A stretch of 64,000 nt of DNA, from assembly GCF_027244095.1 (NCBI RefSeq), contig NC_069671.1, positions 992,001 to 1,056,000 of the forward strand, written 5' to 3'. Below are positions 53,973 through 64,000 of the stretch, piece after piece. The notes below the pieces were generated by a model, which was given only the letters and a program-made list of their open reading frames with translations, searched no databases and was not told the DNA's origin. Positions within the stretch are counted from its first letter, which is position 1; each line of letters starts with the position of its first letter. Both the position numbers and the translations under genes were made by a program. This DNA is from Hemicordylus capensis (lineage: Eukaryota; Chordata; Lepidosauria; Squamata; Cordylidae).

Positions 53973-55109
53973 AGGAAAAAGGTTGTGGGGAAGGCTGGAC
54001 TGTACACAGTGAATTCGCATCGGGCTGGCTCGGACGACCGGCCAGCAGCACGTGCAATCGAGGAGAGGACACGCCAAGAGGGCGCCCACCCGGATAGCGT
54101 TGAGGATGTCCCTGCGTTTAAATAGGGCTTTGGAGTGCATGTGGAGAGGGGCGATTCAGATTAGCACCCCCTCACGGGATTAAAGGACGTGGTGTCGGGA
54201 CGTCCTGCAGTGCTGTCGGGGTGGGCGCGCTCTTGGCACGTCTCTGTCCTTGCTGCGTGTGCCAGCAGGCGGTGGCGCGAACCGGCCCGTGCCTGCCTGC
54301 AGCGACCTGCTCTTGGCTGCTTGAGAGAGCAGGGGGGTCTGCTTGAGGCCCACGGCATCCTGGGTGTGTGTGTGTGTGGGGGGGGAACGCACCCATCTCC
54401 AGGGGTGAAAGTGAAGTGGGCTCTGGCCATCCCCTGTCCCGCAGCCTGGCTCTCAAACTCCCTTTGCCACTTTGCCTCAACGAAGCAGCCTGGGCGCTTT
54501 TCGAGTGGAGCAAAGTCTCCTCCAGCCCTCTCTTGCCGGGCTCTTTGGAGCAGCGGCTTCCTGCCTCTGGATGGCCCAGCTGGGCCCTCTTAGCATTCAT
54601 TTCGGAGCTGTGAAATGACCCGGTTTGCTTCTAACATCCCAGCTCCTTCTCTCCAGAGACGAGCACGTGCTGCGCAGGCGGCTCCGATTCATTGGAAATC
54701 AAGGAATGTGGCTCCCCAGACAGCCTTTTTGATTACCTGTGTGTTCCGAGCTCTGCGTTAAAAGGTCTGGTCTGATTCCTTAGTGAGCCAACACCGGTGG
54801 ATATTAGTCCCTCTTTTATTTGCTCAGGGAGTTAATTGCCGTGGCCAATTCATTGGCAAAACCCCCACAGGACGGCTTGTTGACTTTTTAAAATAAAAAG
54901 AGGTGACTTTTTTGGACACACTCAAAACAATCCTGTTCTTTCCAGTTAATAGCATCATGGATGGCCTTGCCCTGTTCTTGTAACAAGCGTCCACTGGGGC
55001 AGCATGTGCTTTGCATAAAGACGGCGTGTGTGAATCCATCCAGAGAGCAACAGAAGCAGCAAACGGAGGCATTTCTCCTGACAGATTGCAGGACTGCTGT
55101 TGGTGTAGT

Positions 55110-55190
55110 TTGGGGGCTCTCAAACCTGGGTCCTGGCTGGGGATGATGTAGTCCAGCATCTGGGGACTCCAATTTGAGAACCCCTGCTCA
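55110..55190. repeat. Palindromic hAT-like MITE with internal deletion
   Basis: GGGGGCTCTCAAACCTGGGT on the left and CCAATTTGAGAACCCCTG on the right, with the left inner arm missing. Confidence 0.65.
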
Positions 55191-56199
55191 GCCTGCTCTT
55201 CTGGGTTGCACACAGACCCCTCACTCTAGACCCCCTGCCCTGGCCAGCAAGCTGGTGGGTCACTTTGAAGCTTGTCACTTTACTTTGATCCAGGGTCGAG
55301 GGGCCGCCTACGCTCAGCCCACCCACTCAGGAAAGGGCAAAGGGCTCCTTAGCCGCCTCCTCCTCCTCCTCCACAGAGGCCCCCTTGAACTGCCTGTGTC
55401 TTTTCGGCCACAGGGCAGTGCACAGCTGCGGTGTAGAATATGGAGGGCTCTGCCAACACCTCTGTTGCTGTGGAATCACCAGGGAATCCAAAAGTCCTTT
55501 GCTTCCATCTCGGCTTATATGGGGGAAAGTGGCTCAAATGTTCAGTGGGATTTATTGAGTGGGCTCACTTATTTAGACTTTGGGATTGATGCTCGTGCTG
55601 ATGGGTTGGTTGGGAGGAAGAAACTGAGCTAGGTAGGATTTCTGCCTTCGCCTCTCCTTGGTGAACCTTCAAGAGAGGGAGACCTCTCTTTTCAGATCTA
55701 TAGTGCCCACCCAGAGTCCTTGGGATGGAATGCGCTGCACGCCTTGGCTGTTTCAATAACAGGATATGGATTTCACCCGTAACTTAAGGCTTTAGAATCT
55801 GTCTTGGCCGTGAACTCCTCAGTTGGCTTGGGTGAGTCTTCCTTGGGCTCAGTGCCGCATCTCTTAGGAGGAAAGAAATGTGTCCGCTCACATGGTTCTT
55901 GTGTAGTTTAATAAAATAAGAATTGTAAAGCACCTTGATGCATGCAGAGGGGAAGACGTGTGATTCATGTGGAAGTATGCTTTTGTGATCCTTGGCTCTT
56001 GTCATAGTACTGTGGGAAATATGGCTGGTGCAGAGTCAAAGGGTGACCAACTTGGGTCAGTTTGGATTTATACCAGTTTGGCTCAGGCTTGCAAATAGCC
56101 ACTCGCCTATGACGAGTAAGAATGACCTCCAGGTGATCAAGGGGGCATGTTCTTGTAATTTGCAGTTCTTCTTTCAGGTCCGGCCACCAATGTACCTCG

Positions 56200-56305
56200 G
56201 GTGGTTATTTATTATTTATTTACTAATTTTTATACCGCCTTTCTGCCTTGACAAAGGCACCCAAAGCGGTTTGCAATATTAAAAGAAGAAAATAACAGAA
56301 GATTA
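56200..56305 (-). mobile_element. L2-like LINE 3' end, antisense
   Basis: (TTTA)n then TTTTTATACCGCCTTTCTGC and CACCCAAAGCGGTTTGCAAT. Confidence 0.75.
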
Positions 56306-57559
56306 ATAAAACGTCGTCTCAGGCTGTTGGTCTTTTCCGGAGCTGAAGACAAGAGCTCCCTGGCCTGGGTGCCTTCTTTCTTGCTTGTTAACACAGCTAT
56401 ACACTGGGAGGCCAGCCTAGTCAAAGATGGTGATATATGCAGGCTGGTGACTTCTGTGGATTTGTTTGCAAGACTGAGTTGCCTGCCAGAACTGCTTGCA
56501 GAGAACCCAGGAACAGTAGTTTGGTGAAGGTGCCTAGAAAAGACCCCCCCCCACCCAGAATTTCAGTTCTTTGGGGTGGAGAAAGAAGATGATTATGAAA
56601 TGAAACCAGCTCATGATGTTTGTAGTGCAAAGAGGGCTTGGTCTCTAGCACTATTGAACCCTAATTCAGAGGGATAGGAGATTTTTCACCTGCAGAACCA
56701 TTAGTCCCATGGATTTCAATATCTGTTGGGGTAGCTTGTTGTGCTGTCTCTTGGACTGTAGGATGTGATGCGTGGAGAGTACTGTCTGGAGTTGGTGGCA
56801 GCTGAACCTTCTGCCGGATCAGGGCTCTTCCAATTGCTCTCTGCAATTGAGCTTGGTGGAATTGGCGGTCGCTGCTCTGACACGTCTGGTCATTTGCTCA
56901 GTGTGATTAAAGGCTGCTCATGTCTGTGTGTGAAGCTTCGAAGTGGGCTGGGAAAATGAGCTCATTTTTAAACCATCACCAGAGCTGTTTCTAGTGGATG
57001 GCTTTGTCCTCTGGTGTCATCAAGCAGCAAGCCACAGCCATTAGCAATGACCATTATCCATGAAAAATGAGAAATTGGGGTCTCCTTGTCCAAGTTCACA
57101 AAGCCCGCGCCTGTTTTATTTTTCCTGACTGTTTTCAACAACTCTGCAGTGTGTTCTGCCGTTTGACCATTGGCTGACTTGTGTCGTAGGGGCCAGCATG
57201 ATTGCCTAGTGAACCAGCAAAAATGATCCCTTTCTGTATAGCCGCTTAGCAACACATTAGAGCAGCTGAAGAAGGAAAAGTGTGTTTCTCATTTTGTTGT
57301 ATTTCTGCCAGCTTGGCGTGCCTGCAAACTTGCCCTGATACAAAAGACTCGAGGTCCACTATGCCAGGCACACACAGCCTGGCAAGCTGGAGCCATTTCA
57401 CTGTTGCTGGCCACGTTCTGCAGCCAAAGTTACTCCACTGGCTCTCTGGCAGGAGGTGGGTAGCCTCAGCCAAAGCGAGCTGCATAGCCCAGTTGGACTT
57501 CCAAAGGGATTCTGTGGCATTCTCTCTTCTTGGTCTGTAACTAAAACTCCTGAAATTCT

Positions 57560-57850
57560 GTCTGAGAAGCAGCTTGGACTGACAAAAGTGACACTCTTTC
57601 ACACAGTGCATCATTAATCTATGGAACTCTGTGCCACTGGATGTGGTGATGGCCACCAGCTCCAATGACTTTTTAAAAAGCAGATTAGGCCAATTCATGC
57701 AAATTCATTCACTTGCAGGAGAGGGGACATGCCTTCATCTCTTGCCTGTGGGCTTCCTAGAGGCATCTGGTGGGCCACTGTGGGAAACAGGAGAGATGCT
57801 GGACTAGATGGGCCTGATCCAGCAGTGTCCTTGCCATCATCTTATGAGAA
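57560..57850 (+). mobile_element. CR1-group LINE 3' fragment
   Basis: Frame with HSFTQCIINLWNSVPLDVVM like the 50.2-kb element, then 3' UTR GCTGGACTAGATGGGCCTGA and CCAGCAGTGTCC. Confidence 0.8.
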
Positions 57851-57904
57851 GGTGTTGTGTTTGTGCTGCAAGGCTAGTCATTTAGAAGATTATCGTTCCT
57901 GTTT

Positions 57905-58160
57905 TCTAGGAACATGGGAAGCTGCTTTATACTGAGTCAGGCCATTGGTCCATCTAGCTTTGTATTATCTACACTGACTAGCAGCATCTTTCGAAGGTGT
58001 CAGGCAGGAGTCTCTCCCAGCCCTACCCGGAGATGCTGCCAGGGAGTGAACCTGGGACCTTCTACATGCAGATGCTCTTCCATTGAGCAGTGGCCCCATC
58101 CTCTAAAGGGAATATCTTATCGTGCTTACCTGCAGTCTCCCATTCAAATGCTTGCCGCCA
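57905..58160 (-). repeat. 5S/tRNA chimeric SINE, antisense
   Basis: GGAAGCTGCTTTATACTGAG (tail), AACCTGGGACCTTCTACATG (B box side), TGCAGTCTCCCATTCAAATG (5S-like C box side). Confidence 0.85.
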
Positions 58161-59429
58161 CAATCTCAGCTGTCCTCCCCAGAGCCATTAGGCTCATTTC
58201 TAGAAGATGATGGGGGGGGGGTACTGCACGTGTTGATGTTCGGCCTGATTCCATCCTTCCCCAGCCCAACGTTGAGCTGAAAGACCAAGACAAAATGTGC
58301 ATGCATGCAGCCTAACTCGTCAAGCCGGCATGATATGCCAAGAAACTGAGGGGACTACCTGAATTTGACATTTCCGTGCGCAGAGCCCAAGTGACGACTC
58401 CAGGCACCTCCACTCTCGTCTTAAACGGAAGGGGTTTTTTGTGTGTTCCCCGTGGGTATCCCTCACCCGGCCCCTTGCTCCAAGATGCTCAGAATGTGGC
58501 TCTGCCCCATTTTGCATTGGCCTCCAAACGGCCCCCTGTGGTTGCCTAGGCTGACACAACCTGCCCAGAGCTGCCCATTGAGATGGAGAGTGGAGCAGGC
58601 ACTGGACTCCCCTGGCTCCTCCGGTTGCCTGACCAGCCTCCCTCTCTCCCTCCATCCCTGATGGGGCTGGTTTCCCTGGCAACCCAGCAGGGCAGCTGCC
58701 GGGCGGTGTCTTCTCCAGGGGCTTCCTAAACAACCGTCTTCCTTCAGGGGCTTGGCTTGTCACTCTCTGGCCCATGGGGAGTGTGGGTGTGGGTGTGGGG
58801 GGGGAGCTGCCCACTCCCCAGGGCCAACCTAGGAGTGGTGCTTTTTTCAAGCATCCCTCCTGAGAACGGCCAATTGCCCTCCTCGCTGTGAATTTTCAGA
58901 AATTGTGTCATCCCCCCTGCCCCTCCTTTTGCAGGGTTAGCTAAAAATGACACTGTCACTGGAAACAATGATTTAATGGCTGCATGACATGAAAGCTCTG
59001 GGCCTAATGGAACAAAACCTCAGAATCAAAGCGGAGGGGATGTGGAAGGCTTCTAGCCAGCAATTAAGAGCCAGTCTCTGCCTGCAGCCGTCAGAGCACT
59101 TGCAAAATGTCAGCAGCGATTAGTTCTCTCGGAAGGTCAAATAACAATGGCGAGGACACTGCTGGGATGATAGTCAGCCATACCACTGGGCCACGCACGG
59201 CGGGGAACAGGCGTGTGCCTCTGCCGCTTTGCACTTGGACCGTTTAGAAAGACCCTCCTCTGTGCGGGCCGGCAGGGCCTCTCCAGGTTCTAGACAGCGT
59301 GGGCCGCATTTCGGAACGGGTTCTGGGTCGTTTGTGCCCTTCAGATGCCACGTTTCCCGGACCAGCACCAGGAGGACTCTGGAGTCTGAGGGTGAGCCTC
59401 GCAGTGGGCCATCTTAAACCGTAGGGTGT

Positions 59430-59500
59430 GAGAAAACCGCAGGGCTCTGCGGTCGCCAGGAGTCGGCACCAACTCGATGGCTCAGCTTTACTTTATGGAG
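59430..59500 (+). repeat. Sauria SINE tail fragment
   Basis: GCAGGGCTCTGCGGTCGCCA, GGAGTCGGCACCAACTCGAT, then CTTTACTTTA. Confidence 0.8.
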
Positions 59501-59599
59501 AGAGGTGGAGGGCACCAAAATGGATATTGCCCTCCTGCCCCACAGCAGGGGGGGGCATGATAGGGCTGTTTATAAAATTTATGCACAGTGGGGATCAAG

Positions 59600-60000
59600 A
59601 GAAGTCCCCCACCACCACCACCGCTGGTCATAATTTTAGAACCTGGGGTCATCTGTTGATGCGAAGTGCTGGGAGATTCAAGACAGGCAAAAGGAAGCCC
59701 TTTACACAGTGGGTAGTTCGGCCCTGGAATTCGCTCCTGCTGGGCACCAGTGTAGATGGGTTTAAAAGGGGATTAGAGGAATTCCTGGAGGAAAGGGCTC
59801 TCAATGGCTACTAGCCTTGGTAGCTGTGTACTTCCATTAGGATCAGAGCGGGGCAAGCCCCTATAGACCAGGCGCTAGGGAACAGCAACGGGAGGCGGGC
59901 GGTCCCCCTCTTGCGGGCTTCCCAGATGCACTCGGTTGGCCAGGCTGGGTGGGCCTTTGGCCTCATCCAGCAGGGCTTTTCTTGTGTTCTTCTTGGCATT
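59600..60000 (+). mobile_element. CR1-group LINE, C-terminal fragment and 3' UTR
   Basis: Frame with RPWNSLLLGTSVDGFKRGLE and EFLEERALNGY before a stop at 59812-59814. The 3' UTR has TGGGCCTTTGGCCTCATCCA and GCAGGGCTTTTCTTGTGTTC. Confidence 0.85.
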
Positions 60001-62447
60001 CTCCACCCAACCCCATCAGTAATCCACACATCCTGAGCTTAGCACAGCAGGGGAGGGATCGTCTCCCCCCACCCATGACTTCCTTGCTCAGTGCTGCTTG
60101 AAAGGGAGCCTTCCCCAGCTGGCAGGCTTTGAAGGGCTGCAGCCGATCTCCCATCCAGAGGCTGGAAGTCTCTGCGCCCATGTCCCTTGCAGCTCCTCTG
60201 AAGGAGAAGATCCTTCGCCTTCATGCAGAAGCCGAGCACATTAGTCACGTACCAACGTGACTCCACTTTGGATCCAGGGTTATATCGGCACTATAGTCCC
60301 TGTCCTGGGCTACAGAAAGGGCGCTTGGTTTCCAGTTTCGAACATAGCTGCAGCCAGGTACCTCTGCCAGCCTCATGGGCATTTGATGACTCTCATCCGT
60401 GTGGACATTTGGTCATGTAGCATGCAGGGCTAGAGTCTTTGGCCATCCCATTCTGGGGTCGGAGGGGGTGATGACAGGGAGAGACGGACTACTCCATTAG
60501 CACTGCTGGTTGGGGGGTGGAGGCAATCCAAGGGGTCAGCTGGGGAGAACTTCAGGTGTCTGTAAGAGTTAGACGAGACGGCCATTTCACATCTGGCCAT
60601 CGTAAGAGCATAAGAAGAAGTTCCTTGAACCAAAGCCAGCTGTTAGCAACAGCCAGCCAGAGGCCTCTGTCTGTCTCCAGCACCTGATCTTCAGAAATAT
60701 CCTGCTTCTGTACATTTAGCTGTCATGGCTGATAGACTCCCCTTCCATGAATGTGTCGAATCGTCATGCTTTTTTGGAAGTCCCTCAAGTTGGTGGCTAT
60801 TGCCCGAGCTCCAAAGTGTGTGGGTGCTTCTCGGGAGTGTTTCAGCCTCCCTCGGGGGTGCTCAGCCCTGGGTCCCCAGATATGGCGGGAGTTGTAACTC
60901 AAGGCTGTGCACCCCTCACCTAGCTGGTTCATGACTTGCCTTTGGCTTCTCTTTCCAGCTTCCCACTCGGCTGTGTTAAATTCCTTGTATTTTCTGCCCA
61001 GCAGTCTGTTCATCGCTCTGCATTGGTTATGCGTTCCTTTCGTATTAGTTTTTCTCCCCAAAAAGGAGTTTAGAAACAACAACACCAAACCCGTCAGTCG
61101 CTGTCTCTTGGACCTCGTCCAGAGCCCGGCCCCGTCGTCGGGCAAGTGTCGGCTGCTTGTTTCCCAAACATTTCCCGCTGTTCTCGTCCCCCTGCCTGTG
61201 CCCACTTGCAAATGAGCACAAAGCAACTGCCATGATCTGGCTGCTTATGTGGCATTTTTTAAGCATCCAGGAGACGCCGCCAATGCCTTTGTTCTTCTGA
61301 GGCTGGGCCAGCTCCTGTGCGAGGAGTCGGTGGTGCCAAGAGGCCTGTCAGGCGGCATTTTTCATGTTGTCAAGTTGCACGGTGTGTTTATTTCCTGCGC
61401 TAGACGCCAGGCGGAGGGTGGGGCTTCTCAGTTCTGACAGCCTTGCACAAGCCCCCGTAGGGCGGAAGGTGGCCGCTGCTGCTGCACTGACGCTTTGCTC
61501 ATTAGAGCTTTTTGAAACTCGCTCAGCAAAGGCTTAATGTGAGCGAGGCCTCGGCGAGGGCGGAGTCCCCAACCTGTTGAGCTCCGGGGCCTTCGCCTTG
61601 ATCAGGTGATGCCCTCGTCATTTCTAAAGCACGCTCCAATGGCCCTGGGTGCTGAGCTTGAACCCAGTCCACAACACCACGAGCCCTGGCTGCAGGCTGA
61701 CAGTCTTCACAGGCAGGATACCAAAGGGAAAGAGGAGGGGGAGAGGAAAACCAGCCATTCGGATGCTCCAGTTACATAATGGCCAGGTGGGATGGGCCCC
61801 CCAGGAGACCACGGAGGGAGGGAATCGGCCTAACAGCGGATGCTCCTCCAGCCATGGCAATGGTGGCGTGGGCTGTGCTGTCTGTCTGCCCTCCCTTTGC
61901 TGCAGTCGGGTCTCGAAATGATCACAGAACATGTCTGTAACCTGATTCCCGAACCTGCCTCCAAGGAACTGAGGATGGTATGCTGGCAATCCGATGGGAT
62001 TGTGTATCTGCAAACCGCCTTGAGGTTGTGAGATGAAAGGTGGCACATTGGGTGGAAATGACAGACAAATGCCAGTCGCCAGAGGGGGGAGCCTCTTGCC
62101 TTTGTGTGCTGCTTCTGGGCTTTCCTGGAGGCATCTGGCTGGCCACGGCGGGGCACAGGATGCTGGGCTAGGCGGGTTTCTGGCCTGGTCCACCAGCAGC
62201 GCTCTCCTCCTGTCCTCATGATGATGATGATTTAGGGAGGCGTTCCCTCCTTCCCTGCTGGCCCAGGAGGGTTTCCTTGTGCCCCTGGTGCAGGCGGGAG
62301 TGGAGCAGCAGCATTCTGGCCCTGAGGAGCCTCTGGACATGCGGCCCTGCTGCATGGTCCCAGCTGGCTGGCTGCTCTCTGCAGTGCAGCTGGATTCCGA
62401 GGCAGGAAGGGAACCAGGCTGGAGAGCTACAGCAGGGGACTCTCTCG

Positions 62448-62990
62448 GAAATTGGACAGGGAAAGGTTGAGGGAGCTGCTGGGTATATTTGACCTTGGAG
62501 GAGGAGAGAAGACTAGAGGAGCTCCGATTGCCATCTTCAAATGCATGAAGACCTGTCTCGTAGAGGAGCGGATTTGTTGTCCAACTTGCTCCCACGGACA
62601 GGACTAGAACCGATGGGTTGGAATGACAAGGAAGCAGGTTTAGGCTAGATACTGGGAAGAATTTCCTGACTATCAGAACTGTTGGACAGTGGAACAGTCC
62701 GCCTCATGCAGTGGTGGGCTGTCCTTCTCTAGGAGGCTTTTGGAGGCACTGTTCCCTCGAACAGGGATTCCCAGATGTTGTTCACTGCAGCTCCCAGCAT
62801 CCCCAGCTGCAGTGGCCTTTGTCTAGGGATTATGAGAGTTGTAGTCGTCAACATCTGGGAATCCCTGTCGGAGGCTGGGTGGCCATCTGTCAGGGAGGCT
62901 GTACCGGATTCTAGCACTGAGCAGGGGTTTGGGCTCAAGGCCTCCAAGGTCCCTTCCAGCTCTTCAGTTCTGGGATGGCCTGTTCACACA
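62448..62990 (+). mobile_element. CR1-like LINE fragment carrying a palindromic MITE
   Basis: A frame with RLRELLGIFDLG and AIFKCMKTCLVEERI, then AGATACTGGGAAGAATTTCC, GGACAGTGGAACAG and the end GGTCCCTTCCAGCTCTTCAG, as in CR1 elements. A palindrome interrupts it at 62752-62870. Confidence 0.8.
62752..62870. repeat. Palindromic hAT-like MITE inside the CR1-like LINE
   Basis: CACTGTTCCCTCGAACAGGG and GATTCCCAGATGTTG on the left, CAACATCTGGGAATCCCTGT on the right. The core is CTGCAGCTCCCAGCATCCCC. Same subtype as 50802-50932. Confidence 0.8.
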
Positions 62991-64000
62991 AGATGTTGAG
63001 CAGATGTGTGTGGGGAGAGGATGGTGACTCAGCGTGCAGCTGCCGTGTGTTTGTCCCTTTGGCTTTTTAAAAGAGAGCTGCTCTCTTAAACCAAGTTCCA
63101 AGACTACACCCCAGTGTAACGTGCTGGTGTAGTGGCTGAGAAGGTGGGCCATGAACGAGTTCAAATCTCACTTCATTTTAAGCAAGCCGCCTTCCCAGCC
63201 TCCAGCCTGTGAAAAATCAAAATGGTCAAACCTTGACCACCCCTTTGCAGGGGCGTTGCCTAAACAGCCCTGTAAAGTGAGGTGTTGCTGTGGTGCCTGC
63301 AGCCGGACAAGGGCTGATCTCCTCCTACTTTTTTGAGATGATGTATGTGAACTGTGTTGAGCGCTCAGATGTTCCAGTCCAGTCCACACCTGTTGGACTT
63401 CAGCAGTGCTGCAGCACCAGGCGCACCCAGCCTGCCCACTGGGCCCCATTATTATTGGTGGGTAATAATGGGGAAAGCAGATGGTTTTCCATGCCCTGCT
63501 CACCACTGGTTGGAAGGAAGCCCTTGCAAGGGTTCATTCTGGTGCCAAAACTGACTCCATGCACAGATGCCTGACCCCGTGGAGCTGCTTTTCCCCTGAC
63601 AGCCCAGTGTCAAGGGGTGGCTGCTTCCTAAAACAGATTGTGCAGAGGAAATCTCCCATCCACTCAGGAATGGGGGATGGATGGAAAACACTGCCCAGAC
63701 TAGATAAAGAGCTTCAGCCAAGGAAAGGAAGAGTTGCATTGGCAACGTGCAACAAACAGAAGACTGGGGCTGTAGGAAGCGAAAGGCTTTTTTGGCAGGC
63801 CTCCTAACCACCATGGAAATAAAACAAACACCGCAAAAAAGCAATCTGAGAAGCAGAAACAGAGATGCCGTGTGAGAAAAACAAAGCAAGCCTTGGCTCA
63901 TGTGACTGCCACTGGGGAAACAGGACCTGCCTGGGAAGACGCTGACGGAAACAAGACAGGGGTTCTGCGTTCAGACTGGAGAGAGGCATTAATTGGGTTC
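62991..64000. other. Mostly unique sequence with a CORE-SINE head
   Basis: 63118-63200 has the tRNA-like head GCTGGTGTAGTGGCTGAGAA and GAGTTCAAATCTCACTTCAT. Nothing else is recognised to the window end. Confidence 0.5.

Larger units (their letters stand above)
52441..64000 (+). other. Presumed intron 1 of the CCDC60-like gene
   Basis: No second exon was recognised in the remaining 11.6 kb, which carries LINE and SINE fragments listed separately. Stretches without listed features (54.0-55.1, 55.2-56.2, 56.3-57.5, 58.2-59.4 and 60.0-62.4 kb) show nothing recognisable beyond short scraps: a palindrome piece at 60862-60905 and an L2-like CGCCTTGAGGTTGTGAGATG at about 62018. Confidence 0.5.

Noticed and set aside
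61624-62595. Minus-strand open frame of 323 codons
   Set aside because: It is partly antisense to a CR1-like LINE and has no recognisable domain or start context.
1-64000. CRISPR array, operon or prokaryotic system
   Set aside because: Introns, SINEs and LINEs show vertebrate DNA. The regular repeats are microsatellites and dispersed transposons.

Overview
The window looks like a piece of a squamate reptile (lizard or snake) chromosome. It carries several Sauria-type SINEs whose 3' tails match a Bov-B (RTE) LINE that is also present, an R4-clade LINE, L2/CR1-type LINE fragments, CORE-SINEs and many palindromic hAT-like MITEs. Genes are split into short exons with GT/AG borders. No prokaryotic gene organisation, CRISPR array or operon is visible.

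Three host genes are supported, all on the + strand. (1) The last five recognisable coding exons of SRRM4, the neuronal microexon splicing regulator, lie at 2262-8168 and include the C-terminal eMIC region. (2) A complete three-exon HSPB8 (small heat-shock protein HSP22) lies at 27866-39244 and encodes 206 aa. (3) A CpG-rich promoter with a 95-codon first coding exon lies at 52156-52440. By position this is CCDC60 or its reptile counterpart. From memory, the order SRRM4, HSPB8, CCDC60 is that of human 12q24.23, so the segment is conserved synteny and the three genes need not act together.

Layout: 1-2261 is SRRM4 intron; 2262-8168 holds SRRM4 exons; 8169-27300 is the intergenic interval, dense in repeats, with an R4 LINE split by a solo LTR at 17.9-19.5 kb, a Bov-B tail at 23.7 kb and an L2-like LINE split by a hAT MITE at 24.2-25.1 kb; 27300-39244 is HSPB8, whose two introns hold foldback elements; 39245-51270 is a second repeat-rich intergenic interval; 51280-52460 is a GC/CpG-rich promoter; 52441-64000 is presumed first intron of the third gene, filled with LINE and SINE fragments.

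No wholly new molecular system was found. The observations most worth a second look are: a near-identical inverted 0.4-kb pair ending at SINE junctions; a SINE family that joins a 5S rRNA-like head to a tRNA-like body; inverted repeats that bracket two SRRM4 eMIC exons; a cluster of ZNF143-like motifs carried by palindromic MITEs just upstream of a CpG promoter; an unnamed GC-rich element that abuts the HSPB8 exon 2 acceptor; and an unexplained acidic open exon just downstream of HSPB8. Exon borders and repeat limits were read by eye and may be off by a few to tens of bases.
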